Both the position numbers and the translations under genes were made by a program. Below the pieces are notes generated by a model. The model was not told the DNA's origin and made no database searches. It saw nothing but the letters and a program-made list of their open reading frames with translations. Positions 53,974-63,116 of a stretch of 64,000 bases of DNA are shown here, in pieces. The DNA comes from Azoarcus sp. DD4 (GTDB taxonomy: Bacteria; Pseudomonadota; Gammaproteobacteria; Burkholderiales; Rhodocyclaceae). The stretch spans positions 992,001-1,056,000 of the forward strand of contig NZ_CP022958.1 of the NCBI RefSeq assembly GCF_006496635.1. Direction: 5' to 3'. Position 1 is the first letter of the stretch. Every line of letters begins with the position of its first letter.

Positions 53974-54618
53974 GTGTCCAGTATCACCCTTGCCCTCTCC
54001 AAGGGCCGTATCTTCGAGGAAACCCTGCCGCTGCTCGCGGCTGCCGGCATCGTGCCGACCGACAATCCCGAAACTTCGCGCAAGCTCATCATCGGTACCA
54101 ACCGGCGCGATGTGCGCCTGGTCATCGTGCGCGCCACCGATACGCCGACTTACGTACAGTACGGCGCGGCGGATCTCGGCATCGCCGGCAAGGATGTGCT
54201 GATCGAACACGGTGGGGCCGGGTTGTACCAGCCGCTGGATCTCAACATCGCGCGCTGCCGTCTGTGCGTGGCCGTGCAGAAGGGCTTCGATTACGCTGCA
54301 GCGACGCGCCCGGGCGGACGCATCCGGGTGGCGACCAAGTACATCAACAGTGCCAAGGCCCACTTTGCCGGCAAAGGCGTGCATGTCGACCTCATCAAGC
54401 TCTACGGCTCGATGGAACTCGCACCGCTGGTCGGCCTGGCCGACGCCATCGTCGACCTCGTCTCGACCGGCAATACGCTGCGGGCCAATAATCTCGAAGA
54501 AGTCGAGGACATCATGCCGATCAGTTCGCGCCTGATCGTCAACCAGGCCTCGCTCAAGCTCAAGCGCGAACTCATCCAGCCGGTGCTGGAGGCCTTTGCA
54601 GGAGCGATCAAGCCATGA
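53974..54618 (+). CDS. hisG: ATP phosphoribosyltransferase catalytic subunit HisG, short form
   Basis: 214 aa, first step of histidine biosynthesis (ATP + PRPP). Begins SSITLALSKGRIFEETLPLL; the PRPP loop is AELVSTGNTLRANNL-like DLVSTGNTLRANNL. It is the short form, lacking the C-terminal allosteric ACT-like domain of the long form, so it needs a HisZ partner, which is not in this window. GTG 53974 has AAGG 9 nt upstream; an in-frame ATG at 53944 lies in the likely -10. The stop overlaps the hisD start (ATGA). Confidence 0.95.
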   Translation: MSSITLALSKGRIFEETLPLLAAAGIVPTDNPETSRKLIIGTNRRDVRLVIVRATDTPTYVQYGAADLGIAGKDVLIEHGGAGLYQPLDLNIARCRLCVAVQKGFDYAAATRPGGRIRVATKYINSAKAHFAGKGVHVDLIKLYGSMELAPLVGLADAIVDLVSTGNTLRANNLEEVEDIMPISSRLIVNQASLKLKRELIQPVLEAFAGAIKP

Positions 54619-55934
54619 CGGATTCGTCCTTCGCCACCGCCATCCGCCGCCTCGACGCGCGCGAGCCGGAGTTTCTCTCCACCCTGGATGCGCTGCTCGC
54701 TTTCGAGAGCGAGGCCGACGAGCGCATCGACAGCGCCGTGACCGAGATCCTGCGCGCGGTGCGCAACACCGGCGACACGGCAGTGATCGAATACACGCGT
54801 CGCTTCGACCAGCTCGAGGTCAGGTCCATGGCGGACCTCGAATTGCCGAAGTCCGAGCTGCATGCCGCGCTCGACAGCCTGACCGTAGAGCAGCGCGAGG
54901 CATTGCGCATTGCCGCCGACCGCGTGCGCGTCTATCACGAGCGCCAGCGTGCCGAATCCTGGGACTATGTCGAGGCCGACGGTTCCCGCCTGGGCCAGAA
55001 GGTGACGCCGCTCGACCGCGTCGGCCTGTACGTGCCGGGTGGGCGGGCGTCCTACCCCAGTTCCGTGCTGATGAACGCGATTCCGGCCAAGGTCGCCGGC
55101 GTCGAAGAACTCATCATGGTGGTGCCGACGCCGCGTGGCGAGAAGAACCCGCTGGTGCTGGCGGCGGCAGCGATCACCGGCGTAGACCGCGTGTTCACCA
55201 TTGGCGGCGCACAGGCGGTGGCGGCGCTGGCCTACGGTACCCAGACCATCCCGCAGGTGGACAAGATCGTCGGTCCGGGCAACGCCTTTGTCGCCGAGGC
55301 CAAGCGCCGGGTGTTCGGCACCGTCGGCATCGACATGGTCGCCGGTCCGTCCGAGGTGCTGATCATCTCCGACGGTTCCGGTCATGCCGACTGGGTGGCG
55401 ATGGATCTCTTCGCCCAGGCCGAGCACGACGAGCTGGCGCAGTCCATCCTGCTGTGCACCGATGCGGACTTCCTGGACGCAGTGCATGCGGCGATCGATC
55501 GCCTGCTGCCGACGATGCCGCGCCGCGACACCATCGCCAAGTCGCTGGCGAATCGCGGCGCGCTCATCCACGTCGAAAGTCTTGAGCAGGCCTGCGCGAT
55601 CGCCAACCGCATCGCACCGGAGCACCTGGAGCTGTCGATGGACAATGCCGAACGCTGGATCGATTCCATCCGCCACGCCGGCGCGATCTTCGTCGGCCAC
55701 TGGGCGGTGGAGGCGCTGGGCGACTACTGTGCCGGCCCCAACCACGTGCTGCCGACCATGCGCAGCGCGCGCTTCTCGTCACCGCTGGGCGTGTACGACT
55801 TCCAGAAGCGGACCAGCATCGTGCAGATATCGGAGGCGGGCGCCCAGCATCTGGGCAAAGTGGCCTCCATCCTCGCGCACGGCGAGGGCTTGCAGGCCCA
55901 TGCACGCTCCGCGGAGATGCGGCTCAAGGTCTGA
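54615..55934 (+). CDS. hisD: Histidinol dehydrogenase HisD
   Basis: 439 aa zinc-dependent NAD+ enzyme for the last two steps of histidine synthesis. Motifs: VPGGRASYPSSVLMNAIPAKVAGVEELIMVVPTP, GGAQAVAALAYGTQTI, VGPGNAFVAEAKR, GPSEVLIISD, QAEHDELAQSILL (zinc ligand Glu/His region) and APEHLELSM. Length typical. Coupled to hisG; a terminator follows. hisC and hisB, often next, are absent. Confidence 0.97.
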   Translation: MTDSSFATAIRRLDAREPEFLSTLDALLAFESEADERIDSAVTEILRAVRNTGDTAVIEYTRRFDQLEVRSMADLELPKSELHAALDSLTVEQREALRIAADRVRVYHERQRAESWDYVEADGSRLGQKVTPLDRVGLYVPGGRASYPSSVLMNAIPAKVAGVEELIMVVPTPRGEKNPLVLAAAAITGVDRVFTIGGAQAVAALAYGTQTIPQVDKIVGPGNAFVAEAKRRVFGTVGIDMVAGPSEVLIISDGSGHADWVAMDLFAQAEHDELAQSILLCTDADFLDAVHAAIDRLLPTMPRRDTIAKSLANRGALIHVESLEQACAIANRIAPEHLELSMDNAERWIDSIRHAGAIFVGHWAVEALGDYCAGPNHVLPTMRSARFSSPLGVYDFQKRTSIVQISEAGAQHLGKVASILAHGEGLQAHARSAEMRLKV

Positions 55935-55958
55935 GGGTGAGGTCGTTCACTTGAATGG

Positions 55959-55989
55959 ACGGGGTGCCCAAGGGCGCCCCGTTTCGTTT
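55959..55989 (+). terminator. Rho-independent terminator of hisGD
   Basis: ACGGGGTGCCC pairs with GGGCGCCCCGT (11 bp with one G-T wobble, tight CAAG-type loop) and is followed by TTTCGTTT. It starts 25 bp after hisD. The T-run overlaps the stop codon of the convergent aminotransferase gene. Confidence 0.8.
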
Positions 55990-57164
55990 CAGGGGCGCTG
56001 CAGGACCGTGGTGATGCGTTCGGCGGCTTCCAGCAGGCGTTCCTGTCGTGTCGTGTAGGCGATGCGCAGGTGACGGCGCGGGTGGTGATGGCCAAAGTCC
56101 AGGCCAGGGGTGGTGGCGACGCCGGCTTCCTCGATCAGGCGACGGGCGAGCGTTTCGCTGTCGTCCGCAAGCCCGGAAATGTCGGCGTAGATGTAGAAGG
56201 CGCCCTGCGGTTCGGTGGCGACGACGAAGCCCAGTTCGCGCAGCGCCGGCAGCAGCACGTCGCGGCGGGTGGCGAATTCGTGGCGGCGCGCTTCGAGGAT
56301 TTCCAGCGTTGCCGGCTCGAAGGCCGACAGCGCGGCGTGCTGCGCCGGGGTCGAAGGCGCGATGAAGAAGTGTTGGGCAAGCTTCTCGATCTCGCGCACA
56401 TAGGCCTGCGGCGCTACCAGCCAGCCCAGCCGCCAGCCGGTCATGCCGAAGTACTTGGAGAAACTGTTTACTACGAAGAGGTCGTCGGCCGCCGCAAGCG
56501 CTGCCTGCGACAGGACGGTGGAGGCGTCGACGCCATAGGTCAGGCCCTGGTAGATCTCGTCGACGATCAGCAGCCCGCCGCGCCTGTGGGTCGCGAGATG
56601 CAGTGCCCCAAGTTCGGCGCCGTCGAGCAGGGTGCCGGTAGGGTTCGACGGCGTTGCCACCATCAGGCCGAGCGTGCGCGCGGACCAGGCCGCGTCGACC
56701 GCCTCGGGCGCCGGCTGGTAGCGGCTCGCGGCGTCCACCGGCAGGGCTTGCGCCACGCCTTCGAAGCTGCGCACCAGGTGGCGGTTGGACGGGTAGCCGG
56801 GGTCGGGTAACAGCCATTCGTCGCCCGGATTGGTGGTTGCGGCGAGTGCCAGCATCAGCGCGCCGGAGGCGCCGGCGGTGACGATGATGCGCTCCGGCGC
56901 GACGTCGGCGCTGAAGCGGTCGCGGTAGAAGCGGGCGATGGCTTCCCGCAGTGCCGGCAGACCAAGCGCGGCGGTGTAATGCACGTCGCCGTCGGCGAGA
57001 AAGCGCCGGGCGGCTTCGACCATCGGCGACGGGGTGGGGAAGTCGGGTTCGCCGACCTCCATGTGGATGACGTCGCGGCCCGCCGCTTCCAGCTCGCGCG
57101 CGCGGCGCAGCAGCTCCATCACATGGAAGGGCTGGATGTCCCGGCTGCGATTCGAGAGATGCAT
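55989..57164 (-). CDS. Class I pyridoxal-phosphate aminotransferase
   Basis: 391 aa. Fold-type I enzyme: EVGEPDFPTP, HYTAALGLPALREAIA, TAGASGALMLAL, TPSNPTGT (Asn of the PLP ring), IVDEIYQGLTY (Asp), and Schiff-base lysine K237 in NSFSKYFGMTGWRLGW. The pattern is that of aspartate/alanine/aromatic aminotransferases (subgroup Ib-gamma), not HisC. The exact amino acid is not predictable. It is convergent with hisD, separated by a terminator, so it is not part of the his operon. Confidence 0.9.
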   Translation of the reverse strand: MHLSNRSRDIQPFHVMELLRRARELEAAGRDVIHMEVGEPDFPTPSPMVEAARRFLADGDVHYTAALGLPALREAIARFYRDRFSADVAPERIIVTAGASGALMLALAATTNPGDEWLLPDPGYPSNRHLVRSFEGVAQALPVDAASRYQPAPEAVDAAWSARTLGLMVATPSNPTGTLLDGAELGALHLATHRRGGLLIVDEIYQGLTYGVDASTVLSQAALAAADDLFVVNSFSKYFGMTGWRLGWLVAPQAYVREIEKLAQHFFIAPSTPAQHAALSAFEPATLEILEARRHEFATRRDVLLPALRELGFVVATEPQGAFYIYADISGLADDSETLARRLIEEAGVATTPGLDFGHHHPRRHLRIAYTTRQERLLEAAERITTVLQRP

Positions 57165-57218
57165 GGCGTTTCCCTGCAGGACGGCTTCGACCTCAGGCTA
57201 GTCGAAAGCCGGCCGTCG

Positions 57219-57252
57219 AAAAAGTAAAAGCGCCGGCGTGCGGCGCTTTTAC
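57219..57252 (-). terminator. Rho-independent terminator of pckG
   Basis: GTAAAAGCGCC pairs perfectly over 11 bp with GGCGCTTTTAC (7-nt loop). On the minus strand the stem is followed by a T-run (AAAAA at 57219-57223 on the plus strand), 37 bp after the pckG stop. The stem is symmetrical so some bidirectional activity is possible. Confidence 0.9.
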
Positions 57253-57288
57253 CGATTGTCACGGCAGCGTGGCCGCTGCCGCGGGGGG

Positions 57289-59133
57289 TCAGACGTTGAG
57301 GGCGAGCTCGAACAGTTCGCGCTTCAGGACCAGCTGCTTGGGCAGACGGTCCTGCAGCTTGTCGAACCATTCCTTGTGCAGCGCCAGTTCGGACTTCCAG
57401 GCATCGGCGTCGACCTGGGTGAGCGCATCGAACTCCTCCTTGGTGACGTCGGAGCCGGTCCAGTCGATGTCCTCGAACTTCGGCATCCAGCCCAGGGTGG
57501 TTTCCTTGGCGGCGACCTTGCCCTTGACGCGGTCGACGATCCACTTCAATACGCGCATGTTTTCGCCGAAGCCCGGCCACATGAACTGGCCTTCCTCGTT
57601 CATGCGGAACCAGTTAACGCAGAAGATCTTCGGGGTCTGCTCGACGACGTGGCCCATCTTCAGCCAGTGGTTGAAGTAGTCGCCCATGTGGTAGCCGCAG
57701 AAGGGCAGCATGGCGAACGGGTCGCGGCGGACCACGCCCTGCGCGCCGAAGGCGGCTGCGGTGGTTTCCGAACCGAGGGTGGCGGCCATGTAGACGCCGA
57801 AGTTCCAGTTGAAGGCCTGGTACACCAGCGGCACCGTGGTGGCGCGGCGGCCACCGAAGATGAAGGCCGAGATCGGCACGCCTTCCGGGCTTTCCCAGGC
57901 GGAGTCGATGGACGGGCACTGGCTGGCCGGGGCGGTGAAGCGCGAGTTCGGGTGGGCGGCCTTGCGACCGGTTTCGCGGGCGATTTCCGGCGTCCAGTCC
58001 TTGCCTTGCCAGTCGATGAGGTGGGCGGGCGCTTCCTTGCTCATGCCTTCCCACCACACGTCGCCGTCATCGGTCAGCGCGACGTTGGTGAAGATGATGT
58101 TTTCCTTCAGCGTCGCCATGGCGTTGAAGTTGGTCTTCTCGGAGGTGCCGGGGGCAACACCGAAGAAGCCGGCTTCAGGGTTGATGGCGTAGAACTTGCC
58201 GTCCTTGCCCGGCTTGATCCAGGCGATGTCGTCGCCGACGGTGGTGATCTTCCAGCCGTTGAAGCTTTGCGGCGGGATCAGCATGGCGAAGTTGGTCTTG
58301 CCGCAGGCCGACGGGAAAGCGGCGGCGACGTAGGTCTTCTCGCCCTCGGGGTTTTCCACGCCGAGGATCAGCATGTGTTCCGCCAGCCAGCCTTCGTCGC
58401 GCGCCATGGTGGAGGCGATGCGCAGCGCGAAGCACTTCTTGCCGAGCAGCGCGTTGCCGCCGTAGCCCGAGCCGTAGGACCAGATCTCGCGGGTTTCAGG
58501 GAAGTGGACGATGTACTTGGTGGTGGGGTTGCAGGGCCAGCGGCTGTCCTTCTCGCCGTGCGCCAGCGGGGCGCCGACGCTGTGGATGCAGGGCACGAAT
58601 TCGCCGTCGGTACCGAGCACGTCGATGGCCCCCTTGCCCATGCGGGTCATGGTGCGCATGTTGGTCACGACGTAGGGGCTGTCGGAGATCTCGACGCCGA
58701 TGTGGGCGATCGGGCTGCCGAGCGGGCCCATCGAGAACGGCACCACGTACATGGTTCGGCCGTGCATGCAGCCCTTGAACAGGTTGTTCAGGGTGCCGCG
58801 CATGGTTTCCGGATCTTCCCAGTTGTTGGTCGGGCCGGCGTCGTTCTTGTCCTTCGAGCAGATGAAGGTGCGGTCCTCGACGCGGGCAACGTCGGACGGG
58901 TCGGAGAAGGCGAGGTAGGAGTTCTTGCGCTTTTCCGGGTTCAGCTTGATGAGCATCCCGGATTCGACCATCTCGGCGCACAGGCGGTCGTATTCTTCTT
59001 GGGAGCCGTCACACCAGACTACGCTGTCGGGTTCGGTCAGGGCTGCGATGTCGGCGACCCATTTTTTCAGGCCTTCGTGGCGGACATACGCCGGGGCTGC
59101 AGCAATCGCTGCGTCGGAAAAGCGTTGATTCAT
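57289..59133 (-). CDS. pckG: Phosphoenolpyruvate carboxykinase (GTP)
   Basis: 614 aa GTP-dependent PEPCK, oxaloacetate + GTP to PEP + CO2 + GDP, for gluconeogenesis. The kinase-type P-loop with reactive cysteine is FPSACGKTNFAML near 275-287. Other blocks: RTMYVVPFSMGPLGSPIAHIGVEISDSPYVV, SYGSGYGGNALLGKKC, GDDIAWIK, NPEAGFFGVAPGTS, IFGGRRATTVPLV. The ATG at 59133 follows GGAG by about 9 nt; an upstream in-frame extension is intergenic. Monocistronic with its own terminator; divergent from maeB. Confidence 0.97.
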   Translation of the reverse strand: MNQRFSDAAIAAAPAYVRHEGLKKWVADIAALTEPDSVVWCDGSQEEYDRLCAEMVESGMLIKLNPEKRKNSYLAFSDPSDVARVEDRTFICSKDKNDAGPTNNWEDPETMRGTLNNLFKGCMHGRTMYVVPFSMGPLGSPIAHIGVEISDSPYVVTNMRTMTRMGKGAIDVLGTDGEFVPCIHSVGAPLAHGEKDSRWPCNPTTKYIVHFPETREIWSYGSGYGGNALLGKKCFALRIASTMARDEGWLAEHMLILGVENPEGEKTYVAAAFPSACGKTNFAMLIPPQSFNGWKITTVGDDIAWIKPGKDGKFYAINPEAGFFGVAPGTSEKTNFNAMATLKENIIFTNVALTDDGDVWWEGMSKEAPAHLIDWQGKDWTPEIARETGRKAAHPNSRFTAPASQCPSIDSAWESPEGVPISAFIFGGRRATTVPLVYQAFNWNFGVYMAATLGSETTAAAFGAQGVVRRDPFAMLPFCGYHMGDYFNHWLKMGHVVEQTPKIFCVNWFRMNEEGQFMWPGFGENMRVLKWIVDRVKGKVAAKETTLGWMPKFEDIDWTGSDVTKEEFDALTQVDADAWKSELALHKEWFDKLQDRLPKQLVLKRELFELALNV

Positions 59134-59471
59134 GGCTTGGAGCTCTCCTCTCTCCTGATTGCGGATGCAGGCTTTTCCGTCGATCGAGCGCGTTGCATTC
59201 GGGCCGTGGGCCGCAGGGCATCCATCGTGCGGCCACGACTTGCGGAAAATACTAGGGTTTTCCGCAGTCGGCGAAAGCCTAAGATTATGCCACGGGCCGG
59301 CGTTGGCGAAAAACAAGCGGCTCATTCCATATTGCAAATTTGTTTTTCGTAATGTGGGAAGAGTCGCAACGGAGTATCCTTCGCTCCGCGCACGCGATCC
59401 CGCGGCCGCCAGACCGTATTGGGGTCAATGAAAAACACAACAATCACAATAACCAGAGACGGAAGACAGAC
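59134..59471. promoter_or_regulatory. 338-bp divergent promoter region pckG/maeB
   Basis: No gene here. On the minus strand a CATAAT -10 (59289-59284) in a TGGCATAAT context with TTTTTC 18 bp upstream is the best pckG promoter. The stretch 59325-59357 is AT-rich (for example ATTGCAAATTTG) and probably holds regulator contacts. On the plus strand the maeB leader ends in an A/C-rich run without U/G structure (59427-59455: AAAAACACAACAATCACAATAACC), then GGAAG 8 nt before the ATG. No clear maeB -10/-35 pair was found. Confidence 0.5.
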
Positions 59472-61748
59472 ATGGACGAACTGATACGCGCTGCGGCGCT
59501 CGACTACCACCGCTATCCGCGCCCGGGCAAGATCGCGGTGACGCCCACCAAGGTGCTCTCCAACCAGCGCGACCTGTCGCTGGCCTACTCGCCCGGCGTC
59601 GCCGCCGCCTGCGACGCGATCGTCGAAGACCCGGCCGAAGCCGCCAACCTCACCTCGCGCAGCAACCTGATCGGCGTCATCACCAACGGCACCGCGGTGC
59701 TCGGCCTGGGCAACATCGGCGCGCTCGCCGCCAAGCCGGTGATGGAAGGCAAGGGCGTGCTGTTCAAGAAGTTCGCCGGCATCGACGTGTTCGACCTCGA
59801 GGTCGCCGAGCCCGATCCCGACAAGCTGATCGACATGATCGCCGCGCTCGAACCCACCTTCGGCGGCATCAACCTGGAAGACATCAAGGCGCCGGAGTGC
59901 TTCTACATCGAGAGCAAGCTGCGCGAGCGGATGAAGATCCCGGTCTTCCACGACGACCAGCACGGCACCGCCATCGTGGTCGGCGCCGCCATCCTCAACG
60001 GCCTGCAGATGCAGGGCAAGGATCTCAAGAAGGTCAAGCTGGTCACCTCCGGCGCCGGTGCCGCCGCGCTCGCCTGCCTGGGCCTGCTGGTCAAGCTCGG
60101 CGTGCCGGTCGAGAACATCTGGGTGACCGACCTCGAAGGCGTGGTCTATGAAGGCCGCACCGCGCTGATGGACCCGATCAAGGCGCGCTATGCCAAGAAG
60201 ACCGAAGCGCGCAAGCTCGCCGAAGTCATCGAGGGCGCCGACGTCTTCCTCGGCCTTTCCGCGGGCGGCGTGCTGAAGGGCGAGATGGTCGCCAAGATGG
60301 CCGCCAAGCCGCTGATCCTGGCGCTCGCCAACCCGACTCCGGAGATCCTGCCGGAAGAGGTCAAGGCGGTGCGCGACGACGCCATCATCGCCACCGGCCG
60401 TTCGGACTACCCGAACCAGGTCAACAACGTGCTGTGCTTCCCGTTCATCTTCCGCGGCGCGCTCGACGTCGGCGCCACCACCATCACCGACGAGATGCAG
60501 CTCGCCGCGGTGCGGGCGATTGCCGAACTGGCGCGCGCCGAGCAGAGCGACATCGTCGCCGCCGCCTACGGCGAGAAGGTCTCCGGCTTCGGCACCGAGT
60601 ACATCATTCCGCGCCCCTTCGATCCGCGCCTCATCGTCAAGATCGCGCCGGCGGTGGCCGAGGCGGCGATGAGCTCGGGTGTGGCGACGCGGCCGATCAC
60701 CGACTGGGACGCCTACCGCAGCCAGCTCAACAACTTCGTGTGGCACTCCGGCCTGCTGATGAAGCCGGTGTTCGCCGCGGCCAAGAAGACGCCCAAGCGC
60801 ATCATCTTCTCCGAGGGCGAATCCGAGAAGGTGCTGCGCGCGGTGCAGACGGTGATCGACGAAGGCCTGGCGCGGCCCATCCTGATCGGCCGTCCGGAAG
60901 TCATCGCCAACAACATCGCCCGCTTCGGCCTGCGCATGGAAGCGGAGCGCGATTTCGAGCTGGTCAATCCGGAGTCCGACCCGCGCTTCAAGGAGCTGTG
61001 GACCCACTACCACGCGCTCACCGAGCGCAAGGGCGTGTCGGTCGAATACGCCAAGAAGGAAGTGCGCCGCCGCACCACGCTGATCGGCTCGCTGCTGCTC
61101 AAGTTCGGCTACGGCGACGGCCTCATCTGCGGCACCTACGGCATGCACCGCCTGCACCTCGACTTCGTCGAGACCGTGCTCGGCCGCCGAGAAGGCGTGA
61201 ATCACTGCTACACGCTCAATGTGCTGAGCCTGCCGGAGCGCACGCTGTTCCTCGCCGACACCTACGTCAATTACGACCCGACCCCGGAGCAGGTGGTCGA
61301 GATGACGCGCCTGGCGGCCGAGGAAATGCAGCGTTTCGGCATGGAGCCGCGCATCGCGCTGCTGTCGCACTCCTCCTTCGGTTCGGCCGATTCGCCCACT
61401 GCCGAGAAGATGCGCACTGCGCTGCGGCTGCTGCACGAGCGCCATCCGGAGCTGCAGGTCGAAGGCGAGATGCACGGCGACTCGGCGCTGGATGCCAAGC
61501 TGCGCACCCAGATCTTCCCCAACGCGCGCATGCGCGAGGATGCCAACCTGTTGATTTTCCCGACGCTGGATGCGGCCAACATCGCCTTCAATCTGCTCAA
61601 GAGCGCCGCCGGCGAGGGCATGACGGTGGGGCCCATCCTGCTCGGCGCGGCCAAGCCGGTGCATATCCTCACGCCGTCGGCCACCGTGCGACGGATCATC
61701 AACATGACCGCGCTGACGGTGGTCGAGGCCGGGCAGCAGGGCGTCTGA
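59472..61748 (+). CDS. maeB: NADP-dependent malic enzyme with phosphotransacetylase-like domain
   Basis: 758 aa two-domain protein. Residues about 1-430 are malic enzyme: oxidative decarboxylation of malate to pyruvate (TNGTAVLGLGNIGALAAKPVMEGKGVLFKKFAGIDVFDLE and FHDDQHGTAIVVGAAILNGL are the catalytic blocks, SGAGAAALACLGLL the NAD(P) fold). Residues about 435-758 are PTA-like (ptaN-less), usually non-catalytic and used for allosteric control by acetyl-CoA. This is the MaeB architecture. The start ATG 59472 has GGAAG upstream. Divergent from pckG; both act at the PEP/pyruvate-C4 acid junction. Confidence 0.95.
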   Translation: MDELIRAAALDYHRYPRPGKIAVTPTKVLSNQRDLSLAYSPGVAAACDAIVEDPAEAANLTSRSNLIGVITNGTAVLGLGNIGALAAKPVMEGKGVLFKKFAGIDVFDLEVAEPDPDKLIDMIAALEPTFGGINLEDIKAPECFYIESKLRERMKIPVFHDDQHGTAIVVGAAILNGLQMQGKDLKKVKLVTSGAGAAALACLGLLVKLGVPVENIWVTDLEGVVYEGRTALMDPIKARYAKKTEARKLAEVIEGADVFLGLSAGGVLKGEMVAKMAAKPLILALANPTPEILPEEVKAVRDDAIIATGRSDYPNQVNNVLCFPFIFRGALDVGATTITDEMQLAAVRAIAELARAEQSDIVAAAYGEKVSGFGTEYIIPRPFDPRLIVKIAPAVAEAAMSSGVATRPITDWDAYRSQLNNFVWHSGLLMKPVFAAAKKTPKRIIFSEGESEKVLRAVQTVIDEGLARPILIGRPEVIANNIARFGLRMEAERDFELVNPESDPRFKELWTHYHALTERKGVSVEYAKKEVRRRTTLIGSLLLKFGYGDGLICGTYGMHRLHLDFVETVLGRREGVNHCYTLNVLSLPERTLFLADTYVNYDPTPEQVVEMTRLAAEEMQRFGMEPRIALLSHSSFGSADSPTAEKMRTALRLLHERHPELQVEGEMHGDSALDAKLRTQIFPNARMREDANLLIFPTLDAANIAFNLLKSAAGEGMTVGPILLGAAKPVHILTPSATVRRIINMTALTVVEAGQQGV

Positions 61749-61800
61749 GCGTTCCGCCCGCCCGATGCCTGTGCCATGATCTTCAGCGGGAGGAGATGGC

Positions 61801-62937
61801 ATGAGCGAAGGCGGTGGGCGTGCAGGACTGGTGCTGACGGGGGGCGGAGCGCGCGCGGCCTATCAGGTCGGCGTGCTCTCCGCCATCCGCGAGATACGCG
61901 GGCCGCGTCCGGGCAATCCCTTTCCCATCATCTGCGGGACCTCGGCCGGTGGCATCAACGCCGTGGCGCTGGCGGTGTATTCGGCCGACTTCAATGCGGC
62001 CGTGCGCAAGATTGCGCGCATCTGGCGCAACTTCCACGTGGACCAGGTCTATCGCGTGGATGCGGCAGCGCTGCTCGGCAGCGGCCTGCGCTGGGGCTCG
62101 GCGCTGTTCACCGGCTGGGCGATGCGGCAGACTCCGCGCTCGCTGCTCGACAATGCGCCGCTGCGACACCTGCTGGAGCAGACGCTCGATTTCTCCGCGA
62201 TCGAACGCGCGGTCGCTGCCGGTTACCTGCATGCCGTTTCGCTGACCGCGTCCGGCTACACTTCGGGCGAAAGTCTTTCATTCTTCGAGGCGGCCGCCGG
62301 CGTGCTGCCCTGGCGGCGTGCGCAGCGCGTGGGCGTGCGTGCAGGCATCGGCGTCGAGCATCTGCTGGCGTCCAGTGCCATTCCTTTCGTGTTCCCCGCG
62401 GTGAAGATCAACCGCGAGTACTTCGGCGACGGGTCGATGCGGCAGCTCGCGCCCATCAGTCCGGCTATCCATCTCGGCGCGGATCGCATCCTGGTCGTGG
62501 GTGCCGGCCGGCTCGACGAGGAAGGACGCCAGCGTACCGAAAGCTATCCTTCACCGGCGCAGATCGCCGGCCATGCGATGTCCAGCATCTTCCTCGATGG
62601 TCTGGCGGTCGATCTCGAGCGCATGGAGCGGATCAATGCGACGCTGGGCGCCTTCACGCCGGAGCAAAGGGCGACCGCCGGCATTCCGCTGCGTCCCATC
62701 GAAACCCTGGTGATCTTGCCCTCCAAGCGGCTGGACACGATTGCCGGCCATCACCGCGAGGCCCTGCCGCCGCTGCTGCGTGCGATCTTCCGCAGCATAG
62801 GCGCGATGCGGCGGGAGGGTTCGACGCTGCTGTCCTACCTGTTGTTCGAGCCGGGATTTACCCGTGCGCTGATGGAACTCGGCCATGCCGATACGATGGC
62901 GCGTCGCGCCGAGGTCGAGCATTTCCTGCGTCTGTAG
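61801..62937 (+). CDS. Patatin-like phospholipase
   Basis: 378 aa alpha/beta hydrolase-like lipase of the patatin/RssA class. Oxyanion loop GGGARAAYQ (14-19 on), nucleophile Ser48 in GTSAGG (46-51), catalytic aspartate D210 in FGDGSM. No signal peptide or membrane segment, so cytoplasmic or injected. It probably hydrolyses phospholipid acyl esters. Located 52 bp after maeB on the same strand and possibly read through from it. Start ATG 61801, GGGAGGAG 5-10 nt before it. Confidence 0.9.
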   Translation: MSEGGGRAGLVLTGGGARAAYQVGVLSAIREIRGPRPGNPFPIICGTSAGGINAVALAVYSADFNAAVRKIARIWRNFHVDQVYRVDAAALLGSGLRWGSALFTGWAMRQTPRSLLDNAPLRHLLEQTLDFSAIERAVAAGYLHAVSLTASGYTSGESLSFFEAAAGVLPWRRAQRVGVRAGIGVEHLLASSAIPFVFPAVKINREYFGDGSMRQLAPISPAIHLGADRILVVGAGRLDEEGRQRTESYPSPAQIAGHAMSSIFLDGLAVDLERMERINATLGAFTPEQRATAGIPLRPIETLVILPSKRLDTIAGHHREALPPLLRAIFRSIGAMRREGSTLLSYLLFEPGFTRALMELGHADTMARRAEVEHFLRL

Positions 62938-63116
62938 GAGGGACGAAAGTGCCGTTCGTCGGGTCTGGCGGACCGCAATTCGCGTCATCCCGCGGCAGCC
63001 GCCGGCCGTTGTGTGACAATAGGTGACGGTTTTTTGCACTTTGCTTCAAAAAAACTTGCTATCTGTTTATTTTTGTTAAAAATTACACCAAGAACATTCC
63101 TCGCGTTCTTCGTCCG

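Noticed and set aside
55989..57164. Assignment as histidinol-phosphate aminotransferase (hisC)
   Set aside because: It is convergent with hisGD, separated by a terminator, and its sequence pattern is that of the aspartate/alanine aminotransferase subgroup.
59322..61802. Very long open frame antisense to maeB (over 800 codons)
   Set aside because: High GC coding strands leave an open frame on the opposite strand. The translation is a low-complexity His/Arg/Gly/Asp mixture without a domain, while the plus-strand frame is a complete malic enzyme.
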